Origin: Streptomyces calvus
GTDB lineage: Bacteria; Actinomycetota; Actinomycetes; Streptomycetales; Streptomycetaceae
Direction of reading: 5' to 3'
Assembly (NCBI RefSeq): GCF_006782915.1
Contig: NZ_VCNP01000032.1
Location: 1 to 64,000 of the forward strand
Length of the DNA: 64,000 nt
The translations under genes and the position numbers were made by a program. Below, piece by piece: positions 17,537-27,496 of this stretch (positions are counted from its first letter, which is position 1; every line of letters starts with the position of its first letter). The notes beneath the pieces were generated by a model. It did not search any database and had not been told where the DNA came from. It saw nothing but the letters and a program-made list of their open reading frames with translations.

Positions 17537-19457
17537 GTGACCAGCCAGGTCAGCAGCCCAGCGGAGCAGGCCGACGGAGCAGTCGTAGGAGAGCAGCGCA
17601 AAGCGGCGGGAGAGAAGGACGTCCGCCGGCTCGACCGGGTGATCATCAGGTGCGCGGGGGACTCGGGTGACGGTATGCAGCTCACCGGTGACCGTTTCAC
17701 CTCGGAGACAGCGTCGTTCGGCAACGCCCTGTCGCCGCTGCCGAACTTCCCGGCCGAGATCCGTGCCCCTGCCGGAACGCTGCCGGGTGTGTCGTCCTTC
17801 CAGCTCCCCTTCGCCGATCACGACATCCTCACGCCCGGTGACGCGCCGAACGTGCTGGTGGCGATGAACCCCGCCGCGCTCAAGGCCAACATCGGCGACC
17901 TGCCGCGCGGCGCGGAGATCATCGTCACCACCGACGAGTGCACCAAGCGGGCGATGCAGAAGGTCGGCTCCGACAGCAGCCCGCTGGACGACGGCTCGCT
18001 GGACGGCTACCACCTGCACCCGGTGCCGCTGACCACGCTGACCGTGGAGGCACTGAAGGACTTCGACCTCAGCCGCAAGGAGGCCGAACGCAGCAAGAAC
18101 ATGTTCGCCCTCGGCCTGCTGTCGTGGATGTACCACCGGCCCACCGAGGGCACCGAGAAGTTCCTGAAGTCGAAGTTCGCGAAGAAGCCGGACATCGCCG
18201 CCGCCAACATCGCCGCGTTCCGGGCGGGCTGGAACTTCGGCGAGACGACGGAGGACTTCGCGGTCTCCTACGAGGTGGCCCCGGCGGCGAAGGCGTTCCC
18301 GCCCGGTGTGTACCGGAACATCTCGGGGAACCTGGCGCTGTCGTACGGGCTGATCGCCGCCTCGCGTCAGGCGGACCTGCCGCTCTACCTGGGCTCCTAC
18401 CCGATCACGCCCGCCTCGGACATCCTGCACGAACTCAGCCGGCACAAGAACTTCGGCGTGCGCACCTTCCAGGCCGAGGACGAGATCGCCGGTATCGGCG
18501 CCGCGCTCGGCGCGGCCTTCGGCGGCTCCCTCGCCGTCACCACCACCTCCGGCCCCGGCGTGGCCCTGAAGTCCGAGACCATCGGACTGGCCGTCTCGCT
18601 GGAGCTGCCGCTGCTGATCGTGGACATCCAGCGCGGCGGCCCCTCCACCGGCCTGCCCACCAAGACCGAGCAGGCCGACCTGCTCCAGGCCATGTACGGC
18701 CGCAACGGCGAGGCCCCCGTCCCCGTCGTCGCGCCCCGCACCCCCGCCGACTGCTTCGACGCCGCCCTGGAAGCCGCCCGCATCGCCCTGACCTACCGCA
18801 CCCCGGTCTTCCTGCTGTCCGACGGCTACCTCGCCAACGGCAGCGAACCCTGGCGCATCCCCGACCCCGACGAACTGCCCGACCTGACCGTGCAGTTCGC
18901 CCAGGGCCCCAACCACACCCTGGACGACGGCACCGAAACCTTCTGGCCCTACAAGCGCGACCCGCAGACCCTGGCCCGCCCCTGGGCCCTGCCCGGCACC
19001 CCCGGCCTGGAACACCGCATCGGCGGCATCGAGAAACAGGACGGCACCGGCAACATCTCCTACGACCCCGCCAACCACGACTTCATGGTCCGCACCCGCC
19101 AGGCCAAGATCGACGGCATCGACGTCCCGGACATCGAGGTCGACGACCCGGACAACGCCCGCACCCTGGTCCTGGGCTGGGGCTCCACCTACGGACCCAT
19201 CACCGCCGCCGTGCGCCGCCTGCGCGCCGCCGGGGAGTCGATCGCACAGGCCCACCTGCGCCACCTCAACCCCTTCCCCCACAACCTCGGCACGGTCCTG
19301 AAGGCATACGACAAGGTGGTGGTCCCGGAAATGAACCTCGGGCAGCTCGCCACCCTGATCCGGGCGAAGTACCTGGTCGACGCCCGCTCCTACAACCAGG
19401 TCAACGGCATGCCGTTCAAGGCGCAGCAGCTCGCCACGGCGCTGAAGGAGGCCATCG

Positions 19458-19465
<8 letters not shown>
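17537..19465 (+). CDS. korA: 2-oxoacid:ferredoxin oxidoreductase, fused gamma-alpha subunit
   Basis: KorAB-type enzymes oxidatively decarboxylate a 2-oxoacid (typically 2-oxoglutarate) with CoA, reducing ferredoxin. This 642-residue subunit is a gamma-alpha fusion: the gamma domain from about residue 35 (VIIRCAGDSGDGMQLTGDRF), then the alpha pyrimidine-binding domain (LPLYLGSYPITPASDILHEL, FQAEDEIAGIGAALGAAFGG, TTTSGPGVALKSETIGLA) and the C-terminal domain III (LVLGWGSTYGPITAAVRRLR). GTG start at 17537 with GAGGAGGT 9 bases upstream. It overlaps korB by 8 bases. Codons are strongly C-ending toward the 3' half, typical of high expression. Confidence 0.95.
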
Positions 19466-20516
<1,051 letters not shown>

Positions 20517-20534
20517 CGTCCGGCCGCAGGCCGT

Positions 20535-20570
20535 ACGGGGCCCGGGCGCGTCACCGCGTCCGGGCCCCGT
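20535..20570. terminator. bidirectional hairpin between korB and hxlR-type gene
   Basis: ACGGGGCCCGGGCGCG (20535-20550) pairs with CGCGTCCGGGCCCCGT (20555-20570), a 16-base stem with one mismatch and a 4-base loop. It sits 18 bases after the korB stop and simultaneously contains the stop codon of the converging gene within the loop, so it can serve both strands. Confidence 0.7.
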
Positions 20571-20931
20571 CGTATGCCTGCCGGGCGGCGAGCACGTCGT
20601 CCATGCGCTGCCGTGTCCACAGCGCGAGGCCGCGCACCTGCTCGGCGGCCTCGCGGCCGAGCGCGGTGAGGGAGTAGTCGACGCGCGGCGGGATGACCGG
20701 CTTGGCGTCGCGGTGGACCAGGCCGTCGCGCTCCAGGGTCTGCAATGTCTGGGTGAGCATCTTCTCGCTGACCCTGCCGATCGCCCGGCGCAGTTCGCTG
20801 AAGCGGTACGGGCGCTCCAGGAGCTGGATCAGCACGAGCACGCCCCAGCGGCTGGTCACGTGTTCCAGGACCAGGCGGTGCGGACACAGCGCCTCGGCCT
20901 CGCTCCGGCGTCCTCCATCACTTACTGCCAT
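20551..20931 (-). CDS. HxlR-family transcriptional regulator
   Basis: A 126-residue winged-helix protein with the HxlR pattern: a cysteine near the N-terminus (ALCPHRLVLEHVTSRWGVLVLIQLL, Cys16), FSELRRAIGRVSEKMLTQTLQTLERDGLVHRD (recognition helix) and PPRVDYSLTALGREAAEQV (wing). HxlR proteins commonly sense electrophiles or redox stress via that cysteine and control a divergent oxidoreductase. Exactly that arrangement is seen here: the NAD(P)H:quinone oxidoreductase-like gene starts 92 bases away on the other strand, and an inverted repeat overlaps the region just upstream of this ATG. Confidence 0.92.
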   Translation of the reverse strand: MAVSDGGRRSEAEALCPHRLVLEHVTSRWGVLVLIQLLERPYRFSELRRAIGRVSEKMLTQTLQTLERDGLVHRDAKPVIPPRVDYSLTALGREAAEQVRGLALWTRQRMDDVLAARQAYDGARTR

Positions 20932-20934
20932 GGA

Positions 20935-20959
20935 AGTACCTTACTTTGAAGTGGGTACT
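20935..20959. promoter_or_regulatory. candidate HxlR operator
   Basis: The inverted arms AGTACC (20935-20940) and GGTACT (20954-20959) flank an inner palindrome ACTT-tg-AAGT. GTAC-containing repeats upstream of the regulator and its divergent target are typical of HxlR operators. A weak plus-strand -10, TATGGT, lies at 20982-20987. Confidence 0.5.
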
Positions 20960-21023
20960 TTCCGATAGTTAGCGCACCTCCTATGGTTAGTGGCCTACCC
21001 ACCCCACAAGGAGTCTGTGAACC

Positions 21024-21878
21024 ATGGGCATCATCGTCACCGGAGCCACCGGAAAGCTCGGCCGTCTCGTCGTGGAGCAGCTGCTGGAGAAGGTCCCGGC
21101 CGAGCAGGTCACCGCCGTCGTCCGCAGCGCCGGGAAGGCGGCGGACCTCGCGGAGCGCGGCGCGCGGATCGCGGTCGCCGACTACAACGCGCCCGAGACC
21201 TTCGACGGGCTCTTCGCGGCCGGCGACAAGGTGCTGCTGATCTCCGGCAACGAGGTCGCCCACGACCGGGTCGCCCAGCACCGGGTCGTCATCGACGCGG
21301 CGAAGGCCGCCGGTGTCGCCCTGCTCGCCTACACCAGCGCCCCCGGCACGCTGAGCGCCGCCCTCGCCGACGACCACCGCGGCACCGAGGAGGCGCTGCG
21401 CGACTCGGGCGTGCCGTACGTGCTGCTGCGCAACGGCTGGTACCACGAGAACTACACCGAGAACCTCGCCCCGGTCCTCGCCCACCACGCCGTCGTCGCG
21501 GCCGCCGGTGAGGGCCGCGTCTCCTCCGCCTCCCGGGCCGACTACGCGGCCGCCGCCGTCGCCGTACTGACCGGCGAGGGGCACGCGAACACGACGTACG
21601 AGCTCGGTGGCGACGTGGCGTGGAGCTTCGCCGAGTACGCGGCGGAGCTGAGCCGGCAGACCGGCGAGACGATCGCCTACCGCCGGGTCACCGTGGAGGA
21701 GCTGACCGGGATCCTCACCGGGGCCGGGATCCCGGAGCCGGTGGCCGCCGTCCTCGCGGGCGTGGACACCTCCATCGAGAAGGGCGAACTCGTCGTGGAC
21801 AGCGGTGACCTGTCCCGCCTGATCGGCCGCCCGACCACCCCGCTCGCCGAGGCCGTCGCCGCCGCGCTCGCGAACTGA
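21024..21878 (+). CDS. NmrA-like NAD(P)H:quinone oxidoreductase (QorB/YtfG type)
   Basis: A 284-residue atypical short-chain dehydrogenase. Cofactor-binding GATGKLG (residues 6-12) follows the first strand MGIIVTG; VVRSAGKAADL shows the basic residue expected for NADPH preference. Further family features are YTSAPG, LRNGWYHENYTENL and ELGGDVAWSFAEYAAELS. It resembles E. coli QorB, which reduces quinones. Divergent from the HxlR gene, so it is probably the regulated target, induced by electrophile or quinone stress. ATG preceded by AAGGAG. Confidence 0.9.
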   Translation: MGIIVTGATGKLGRLVVEQLLEKVPAEQVTAVVRSAGKAADLAERGARIAVADYNAPETFDGLFAAGDKVLLISGNEVAHDRVAQHRVVIDAAKAAGVALLAYTSAPGTLSAALADDHRGTEEALRDSGVPYVLLRNGWYHENYTENLAPVLAHHAVVAAAGEGRVSSASRADYAAAAVAVLTGEGHANTTYELGGDVAWSFAEYAAELSRQTGETIAYRRVTVEELTGILTGAGIPEPVAAVLAGVDTSIEKGELVVDSGDLSRLIGRPTTPLAEAVAAALAN

Positions 21879-21954
21879 CCGGAGCGCCGCCCGCGACAAC
21901 CCGCCGCCGGAGCCGTCCCGGAAGGGACCGTCGCACCGGCCCGCCCCCCGTTGG

Positions 21955-21982
21955 TCATGACCGTATGCCGGTACGGACATGA
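21955..21982. promoter_or_regulatory. long palindrome upstream of rarD-like gene
   Basis: TCATGACCGTA (21955-21965) and TACGGACATGA (21972-21982) are inverted copies with one mismatch and a 6-base spacer. It ends 102 bases before the GTG of the transporter gene. Its size and lack of a GC-rich stem favour a protein-binding operator over a terminator, although it could also follow the transcript of the upstream oxidoreductase gene. Confidence 0.5.
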
Positions 21983-22084
21983 CACGCGGGGGCGTCCGGC
22001 GTTACCGTCGTGCGGCGAGCATCGCGCGCGCGTGGGGCGAGCGTCGCGGGAAACAGGGCACGCGTCAGGCACGAAGGAGGACCC

Positions 22085-23128
22085 GTGACCGGGAAGTCGG
22101 CCGCAGAGGGGCGCATAGGACTGCTGAACGGCTTCGCCGCCTACGGGATGTGGGGGCTCGTACCGCTGTTCTGGCCCCTGCTGAAGCCCTCGGGAGCGGT
22201 GGAGATCCTGGCCCACCGGATGGTCTGGTCCCTGCTCTTCGTCGCCGCCGCCCTGCTCGTCGTGCGCCGCTGGGCGTGGCTGGGCGAGCTGCTGCGGCAG
22301 CCGCGCAGGCTGGCGCTGGTCGCGGTCGCCGCAGCGGTCATCACCGTCAACTGGGGCGTCTACATCTGGTCGGTGAACTCCGGGCACGTCGTCGAGGCCT
22401 CCCTCGGCTACTTCATCAACCCGCTGGTGACCATCGCGATGGGCGTGCTCCTGCTGAAGGAGCGGCTGCGGCCCGTGCAGTGGGCGGCCGTCGGGGTCGG
22501 CGCCTCGGCGGTGGTCGTCCTCACCGTCGGCTACGGCCGCCCGCCGTGGATCTCCCTCTGCCTCGCCTTCTCCTTCGCCACCTACGGGCTGGTGAAGAAG
22601 AAGGTCAACCTCGGCGGCGTCGAGTCGCTGGCCGCGGAAACCGCCATCCAGTTCCTGCCCGCCCTCGGCTACCTGCTGTGGCTCGGCGCACAGGGCGAGT
22701 CGACCTTCGCCGTCGAGGGCACCGGGCACGCGCTGCTGCTCGCCGCGACCGGCATCGTCACCGCACTCCCCCTGGTCTGCTTCGGCGCCGCCGCGATCCG
22801 TGTGCCGCTGTCCACGCTCGGTCTGCTGCAGTACCTGGCGCCGGTCTTCCAGTTCCTGCTCGGCATCCTCTACTTCAAGGAGGCCATGCCGCCCGAGCGG
22901 TGGGCCGGGTTCGCGCTGGTGTGGCTGGCGCTCGTCCTCCTCACCTGGGACGCCCTGCGCACCGCCCGCAGGACCGCCCGCACGCTCGCCGGCACCTCCC
23001 GGAACGGCACGACCGGTGTCGTCGCCGGCTCCGGCGGCCCGGTCGCCGCCGGGACGGCCGTTGCGTCGCGCCCTTCCGAGCCGGTGGCCGCCGCTGCCGA
23101 GGCGGACCCGCTGGAGGCCCGGCCCTGA
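22085..23128 (+). CDS. rarD: EamA/RarD-family transporter
   Basis: A 347-residue ten-span transporter of the drug/metabolite (DMT) superfamily. The N-terminus GLLNGFAAYGMWGLVPLFWPLLKPSGAVEILAHRMVWSLLF and LGYFINPLVTIAMGVLLLKERLRPVQWAA are characteristic of RarD (originally chloramphenicol sensitivity), and FKEAMPPERWAGFALVWLALVLL marks the second repeat. After the last span comes a 50-residue polar tail rich in A, G, S and P. GTG start at 22085 with AAGGAGG 5 bases upstream. Substrate unknown. Confidence 0.9.
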   Translation: MTGKSAAEGRIGLLNGFAAYGMWGLVPLFWPLLKPSGAVEILAHRMVWSLLFVAAALLVVRRWAWLGELLRQPRRLALVAVAAAVITVNWGVYIWSVNSGHVVEASLGYFINPLVTIAMGVLLLKERLRPVQWAAVGVGASAVVVLTVGYGRPPWISLCLAFSFATYGLVKKKVNLGGVESLAAETAIQFLPALGYLLWLGAQGESTFAVEGTGHALLLAATGIVTALPLVCFGAAAIRVPLSTLGLLQYLAPVFQFLLGILYFKEAMPPERWAGFALVWLALVLLTWDALRTARRTARTLAGTSRNGTTGVVAGSGGPVAAGTAVASRPSEPVAAAAEADPLEARP

Positions 23129-23195
23129 CGGCCGTCCGCGGCGGCCGGTGCGCCGGACGGGGCCGTTGTCAGTGCCGCGGCCTATAACTGGTCCC

Positions 23196-23669
23196 ATGAC
23201 GCAGACGCCCACCCCGCCCACGCCGGTGCACTGGAAGATCGTCATCGACTCCGCCGACCCGCACGCCCAGGCCGACTTCTGGGCCGCGGCCCTGCGGTAC
23301 GTGGTCGAGGACAACAGCGTGCTGATCGGGAAGCTGCTCGCCGCCGGTGCCGTCCCGGCCGACCTGACCGTCGAGTCGCACGGCCGCCACGCCTGGCGCG
23401 ACCTCGCCGCGGTACGGCACCCCGACGACCCGTACGACGAGGAGACCGGCACCGGGCGGGGACGGCGGCTGCTGTTCCAGCGGGTGCCGGAGGCGAAGAC
23501 GGTGAAGAACCGGCTCCACCTCGATCTGCATCCCGGTGCGGGACGCCGCGAGGAGGAGCTGGCGCGGCTGGAGCGGCTCGGCGCGCGGATGCTGCGGCGG
23601 GTCGAGGAGCCGTCCGGAGGCTGGCTGGTGATGGCCGACCCCGAGGGCAACGAGTTCTGCCTGCACTGA
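23196..23669 (+). CDS. VOC-family (glyoxalase-like) protein
   Basis: A 157-residue protein of the vicinal-oxygen-chelate fold: VHWKIVIDSADPHAQADFWAAAL at the N-terminus, RLHLDLHPGAGRREEELARLERLGARML in the middle and GGWLVMADPEGNEFCLH at the end, the standard closing motif of actinobacterial glyoxalase-like proteins. Possible metal ligands are His9, a His in HLDLH and the Glu of EGNEFC. Substrate cannot be told. A TATAAC element ends 7 bases before the ATG, so the message may be leaderless. Confidence 0.85.
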   Translation: MTQTPTPPTPVHWKIVIDSADPHAQADFWAAALRYVVEDNSVLIGKLLAAGAVPADLTVESHGRHAWRDLAAVRHPDDPYDEETGTGRGRRLLFQRVPEAKTVKNRLHLDLHPGAGRREEELARLERLGARMLRRVEEPSGGWLVMADPEGNEFCLH

Positions 23670-23707
23670 GGACGGCGGAACGCCGGACGGCCGGGGCGGG
23701 GGCCGGC

Positions 23708-25381
23708 TCAGGGCTGCCGGGGGCCCGCCCGTTCGGTCAGCCGTCCCATGCGGGCGCGGGCGGACTCCAGTTCCTCGATCTCGTCGGCGGCCGGTCCGGC
23801 CTCGGTGGCGAGCTCGGTCCACAGCGCGATCAGCTCGTGCCCGAGTTCCAGTCCGAGCCCCGGGTCGCGTACGGCGCGCCAGGCGGTGGCGGCGCTGCGG
23901 ACGTTGCCGTACGCGGCCTCCGCGTCCCCGGCGCGCCGGCAGATCAGGGCGAGGTCGACGGAGAGGCGGTAGGCGCGCAGCGGCTCACCGGCGAGGTAGG
24001 CGATGTAGGCGGTGAGTTCGCGCAGCCGCAGCACCTCCGGGTGCTCCGGTCCGAGCGTGCCGGACGCCTCCGCGACGGTCTCCTCGGCCAGCCGGGCCGC
24101 GGTGTCGATCCGGCCGGCCCGGACGGCGTCGTTGACCCGTGCCATGGGTTCGGCGAGGTGCTTCTCGCCGTCGGCGGCGAGCGGTTCGTCGCCGAGCACG
24201 GCTTCCGCCACGGCGTCGAAGCCGCGCGGCGGGGTCGGCTTGGGATCGGGGTCGAGCAGCGGCTCGGAGACGAGGTCGGGAGCCGGGGCGGGGGCCCGGC
24301 CTGGGGTGCGGGGCGGGGCGGCGGCCGGCTGCGGTCCGGTGTCCATGGCCGGCGGCGGGCCGAACTCGCCCGTCGGCGGCGCGACCGTCCCCGGCGGCGT
24401 CGCCTCCGCCGGCTCGGGCAGGGCCCGCAGCCGGAACGTCGGTACGGCGTCCCGGGGCGACCCGGATCCGGGCAGGGGACGGAGCTTGAAGGTGGGCGTG
24501 CTGTCACTCACCGGAGGCGGCGGCGCCGACTCCGCCACGGGCTCGGACGAGATCGCGGGGTTGGGCGGGGTCGCGGAGTTGGGCGGCGTAGCGGACGCGG
24601 GCGAGGTCGCGGGCGCGGGCGGCGTCGCGGGCGCGGGCCTGGGCGGGGTCGCGGGGCCGGGTGCGCGTACGGGCTCGGAGGCGCGTACGGGCTCCGGTGC
24701 ACGTACGGGCTCGGGACGGCCCACGGGCTCCGGTGCGCGTACGGGCTCGGGGCGGCCCACGGGCTCGGGTGCGCGTACGGATCCGGGCGAGGCGACCGAC
24801 CCGGGCCGGGCCACGGGCTGCTCGGGCCGGGCCGCGGGCTCGGACGGGGTCATGGGCTCGGGCGCGAACCCGGACTCGGGTCGGGCGACCGGCCCCATGG
24901 GTGCCGGCGGCTCGGGGACCGGGCGCAGCAGGTGCGTCGGCCGGTCGGCGCCGGACGTCCGCGCGGGCTCCCCGCTCCACGCCGGCCGCCGGTCCCTGGG
25001 CTCCTCCGCGTCCTGGCCGCGCTCGCGCTCCCCGGTCCGCTCCGCCGTCGGCGCGTTCGGTCCCATCGGCGCCGGCTGCGCCGTGAAGTGGCTGGAGCCG
25101 TCCGGGTCGACCCGGAGCGGGACGACACAGCCGAGGCGTTCGTCGTGGACGGTGGCGAGAACGGCGTGGCCGGAGGCGATGGCGATGCGGTGGAGGCGGT
25201 CCAGCACCGCCTGCTGGATCTCCTCGCCGGGCCCCGCGATGACGGGCACTCCGCCGACCGACGCCGTGCACGCAACCTCTCCGCCGATGGGGACACGGAC
25301 GTCGATCGGCGCTGCCGCAAGGTTCGCCGCATGCGCGGCCCGCTGCTGTTCCCGCTTCTTCTCGCGGCTGAGTCGAGACAT
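23708..25381 (-). CDS. proline-rich protein with C-terminal TPR-like helices
   Basis: The 557-residue product has three parts. Residues 1-100 are a conserved-looking globular start ([20 protein letters not shown], then [42 protein letters not shown]). Residues about 100-390 are disordered, with tandem [12 protein letters not shown] units and P/A/T stretches. Residues about 390-557 form helices with TPR-like pattern ([52 protein letters not shown]). No signal peptide is seen. GAGGGA precedes the ATG by 4 bases. Function unknown; TPR proteins of this layout usually mediate protein contacts. Confidence 0.75.
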   Translation of the reverse strand: MSRLSREKKREQQRAAHAANLAAAPIDVRVPIGGEVACTASVGGVPVIAGPGEEIQQAVLDRLHRIAIASGHAVLATVHDERLGCVVPLRVDPDGSSHFTAQPAPMGPNAPTAERTGERERGQDAEEPRDRRPAWSGEPARTSGADRPTHLLRPVPEPPAPMGPVARPESGFAPEPMTPSEPAARPEQPVARPGSVASPGSVRAPEPVGRPEPVRAPEPVGRPEPVRAPEPVRASEPVRAPGPATPPRPAPATPPAPATSPASATPPNSATPPNPAISSEPVAESAPPPPVSDSTPTFKLRPLPGSGSPRDAVPTFRLRALPEPAEATPPGTVAPPTGEFGPPPAMDTGPQPAAAPPRTPGRAPAPAPDLVSEPLLDPDPKPTPPRGFDAVAEAVLGDEPLAADGEKHLAEPMARVNDAVRAGRIDTAARLAEETVAEASGTLGPEHPEVLRLRELTAYIAYLAGEPLRAYRLSVDLALICRRAGDAEAAYGNVRSAATAWRAVRDPGLGLELGHELIALWTELATEAGPAADEIEELESARARMGRLTERAGPRQP

Positions 25382-25542
25382 CGTTCCCTCATTCGGGGTC
25401 GTACACCTACCGTCGAGTCTGTCCGCTCGCCCGCGCTTCTCACGTCACCGCGATGTCACAGCCTCGTCCCAACGACCGGCCCCGGTGCCTTACTCCCCGC
25501 CCGGCGGCATGAAGATCGAGGAGGGCGAGCAGGAGAGGGGGC

Positions 25543-26049
25543 ATGCGGACAGGCATGCGACAGGGACCCGAGATCTGGATCCGAGGGCCGGTGGCCGTGC
25601 CGGAAACGGCGCCGCCGGAGCCCGCCCACCCGCGGGCCACCGCCCGGGCCTTCTCCTGGGTCGGGCTGCACGGCGGCGCGGGCGTCTCCACACTCGCCGC
25701 GGTCTACGGCGGCCACGACAGCGGCCGCGCCTGGCCGGGCCCCGCCGATCCGCGGTCCGTGCTGCTCGTCGCCCGCACCCACGCGGCCGGGCTGGACGCG
25801 GTGGTGCCGGCCGTGGAGGTGTTCCGGCGCGGCGAGGCACCGCACGGGCTGGACCTGAACGCCGTGGTGCTGGTGGCGGACGCGCCGGGACGTCTGCCGC
25901 GTCCGCTCGTGCAGCGGCTGCGGACCGTCGAGGCGCTGATCGACGTGTACCGGGTGCCGTGGGTGCCCGAGTGGCGGCTGGGCGACCTGACCGGCCGTCC
26001 GCCCCGCGAGACGGAACCACTGGCCCGCCTGACGGGCGGGCCGCGCTGA
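25543..26049 (+). CDS. small P-loop-like protein of unknown function
   Basis: This 168-residue protein contains [21 protein letters not shown] (about residues 38-58), which resembles a degenerate Walker A (GGAGxST, with the usual lysine replaced by valine), then [24 protein letters not shown] and [20 protein letters not shown], similar to strands of ParA/MinD-type folds. The lost lysine suggests a non-hydrolysing relative. I do not recognise a named role. It overlaps or abuts the amidase gene. A purine-rich stretch AGGAGAGGGG directly precedes the first ATG; a second ATG follows four codons later. Confidence 0.65.
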   Translation: MRTGMRQGPEIWIRGPVAVPETAPPEPAHPRATARAFSWVGLHGGAGVSTLAAVYGGHDSGRAWPGPADPRSVLLVARTHAAGLDAVVPAVEVFRRGEAPHGLDLNAVVLVADAPGRLPRPLVQRLRTVEALIDVYRVPWVPEWRLGDLTGRPPRETEPLARLTGGPR

Positions 26050-27239
26050 GCACGGACCTGCCGGGCGTCCGACGGCGCGGGCGCTACGGGGCCGCGTCGG
26101 CCGAGGAGATCGCGGCCGCCGTGCGGGAGCGGCGACTGCGGGCCGTGGACGTGGTCGCGGAGGCGCTGGAGCGGATCGGTCGGGCCGATCCGGTGCTGTG
26201 CGCGTTCCTCGAGGTGTGGGGCGACCAGGCGCTGCGGCGGGCCGGTGAGTTGGACGCGCGGGTCGCGGGTGGCGCGGCGGAGGGCGGCGCGCTGCCGCTG
26301 GCCGGGGTGCCGGTCGCCGTCAAGGGGCGGGCCGGGCTGCGGGCGGCGGGCCCGCTGCTCGCGGCCGGCTGTGTCGCCGTGGGCGCCACGTCGGTGCCGG
26401 GTCCCGGGACGCCCTGGCAGACCTGGGGGCTCGGGCAGCACGGCGTCACCGTCAATCCGTGGCGGGCGGACCGCACACCGGGCGGCTCCTCGGCCGGGGC
26501 GGCGGTGGCGGTGGCGGCCGGGCTGGTGCCGTTGGCGACGGGCAGCGACGGGGCGGGGTCGGTGCGGATCCCGGCGGCGTGGTGCGGGGTCGTCGGCCTG
26601 AAGGTGACCGCCGGGCGGCTGCCCTCGCCCGACCGTACGGGCCTCGCGACGCCCGGTGTCCTCACCCGCACGGCGGCGGACGCGGCCGCCTGGTGGCGGG
26701 TCGTGACGCGGCAGCCGGTCGACGACGCGGCCCCGGTCACCTTCCCCGTGACCGCCGTCTGGTCCCCCGACCTCGGCTTCGCGGACCCCGACCCGGAGCC
26801 CGTCGCTCTGGCCCGCGCGGCGGCCGACCGGCTCGTCGACGCCGGCGTGGTACGGCTCGTACGGCCTCCGGCGCCGCCGCTGCTGCTGGACCCGGCTCCG
26901 GCCTGGCTCGCGCTGCGCACTCCCGGTGCCGATCTCGCCGAGGCCCGGCGCATCCGGGCGGAGAACGACCGGCGTCTGGACCGGCTCTTCTCGGGCGCCG
27001 ACCTGCTGCTCACCCCCACCACCCCCACCCCACCGCACGGCCACGACGGTCCGGGGGACGTCTACTCCACCGCGCTGACCTGGGCGTTCAACGTCAGCGG
27101 GCATCCGGCGCTGAGCATGCCGGCCGGGTTCGGCGCGGACGGCTGCCCCGCCGGGCTCCAACTGGTGGCCGGACCCGGGCGGGAGGCGCTGTTGCTGGCC
27201 GCGGCGCAGGAGGCGGAGCTCCGCACGGCCGCCGCCTGA
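25971..27239 (+). CDS. amidase-signature family hydrolase
   Basis: The family hydrolyses carboxamides using a Ser-cisSer-Lys triad. All three are visible: Lys in [12 protein letters not shown], the cis-Ser in the signature [17 protein letters not shown], and the nucleophile Ser in [22 protein letters not shown]. The region after the signature is short, and the whole protein is about 400-420 residues, below the common 450-500. The start is uncertain: homology begins near [13 protein letters not shown]; the nearest conventional in-frame start upstream is GTG 25971, which overlaps the preceding gene by 79 bases, while a CTG at 26046 would give a CTGA stop-start overlap. Substrate unknown. Confidence 0.8.
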   Translation: MAAGRPDRPSAPRDGTTGPPDGRAALSTDLPGVRRRGRYGAASAEEIAAAVRERRLRAVDVVAEALERIGRADPVLCAFLEVWGDQALRRAGELDARVAGGAAEGGALPLAGVPVAVKGRAGLRAAGPLLAAGCVAVGATSVPGPGTPWQTWGLGQHGVTVNPWRADRTPGGSSAGAAVAVAAGLVPLATGSDGAGSVRIPAAWCGVVGLKVTAGRLPSPDRTGLATPGVLTRTAADAAAWWRVVTRQPVDDAAPVTFPVTAVWSPDLGFADPDPEPVALARAAADRLVDAGVVRLVRPPAPPLLLDPAPAWLALRTPGADLAEARRIRAENDRRLDRLFSGADLLLTPTTPTPPHGHDGPGDVYSTALTWAFNVSGHPALSMPAGFGADGCPAGLQLVAGPGREALLLAAAQEAELRTAAA

Positions 27240-27256
27240 GCCGCGCCGCCTGCTCC

Positions 27257-27355
27257 GCCGGTCCTCGTCGACGGCGCCCGCCCGCACCCCGCCGGTCCTC
27301 TGCGACCGCGCCTCCGGCACCCTGCCGATCCTCTGCGACCGCGCCTCCGGCACCC
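27257..27355. repeat. 33-bp tandem repeat downstream of the amidase gene
   Basis: Two nearly exact copies (27290-27322 and 27323-27355) sharing CTCTGCGACCGCGCCTCCGG, preceded by one degenerate copy (27257-27289). They lie between the amidase stop and the promoter of the next gene. Confidence 0.7.
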
Positions 27356-27422
27356 GTCGGCCTCCGGGCCGCGCCACCCACGCCTCAGACGTTCCGGAAC
27401 CGCACCGCCCGAGCGGCACCCC

Positions 27423-27475
27423 TTGGCGATGTAGTTGCATGCGCATATGATGCACGTGCTCCTAATTGATGCACG
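27423..27475 (+). promoter_or_regulatory. strong sigma70-type promoter with overlapping direct repeats
   Basis: TTGGCG (27423-27428), a 17-base spacer and TATGAT (27446-27451) form one of the best vegetative promoter matches in the window. TGATGCACG occurs at 27448-27456 and again at 27467-27475 (19 bases apart), overlapping the -10 and the expected start point. TGCAT/ATGCA arms also surround the -10. This layout suggests repression by a dimeric regulator that is not encoded next to it. Confidence 0.55.
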
Positions 27476-27496
27476 CCGACTATCTGGGGGATGACC

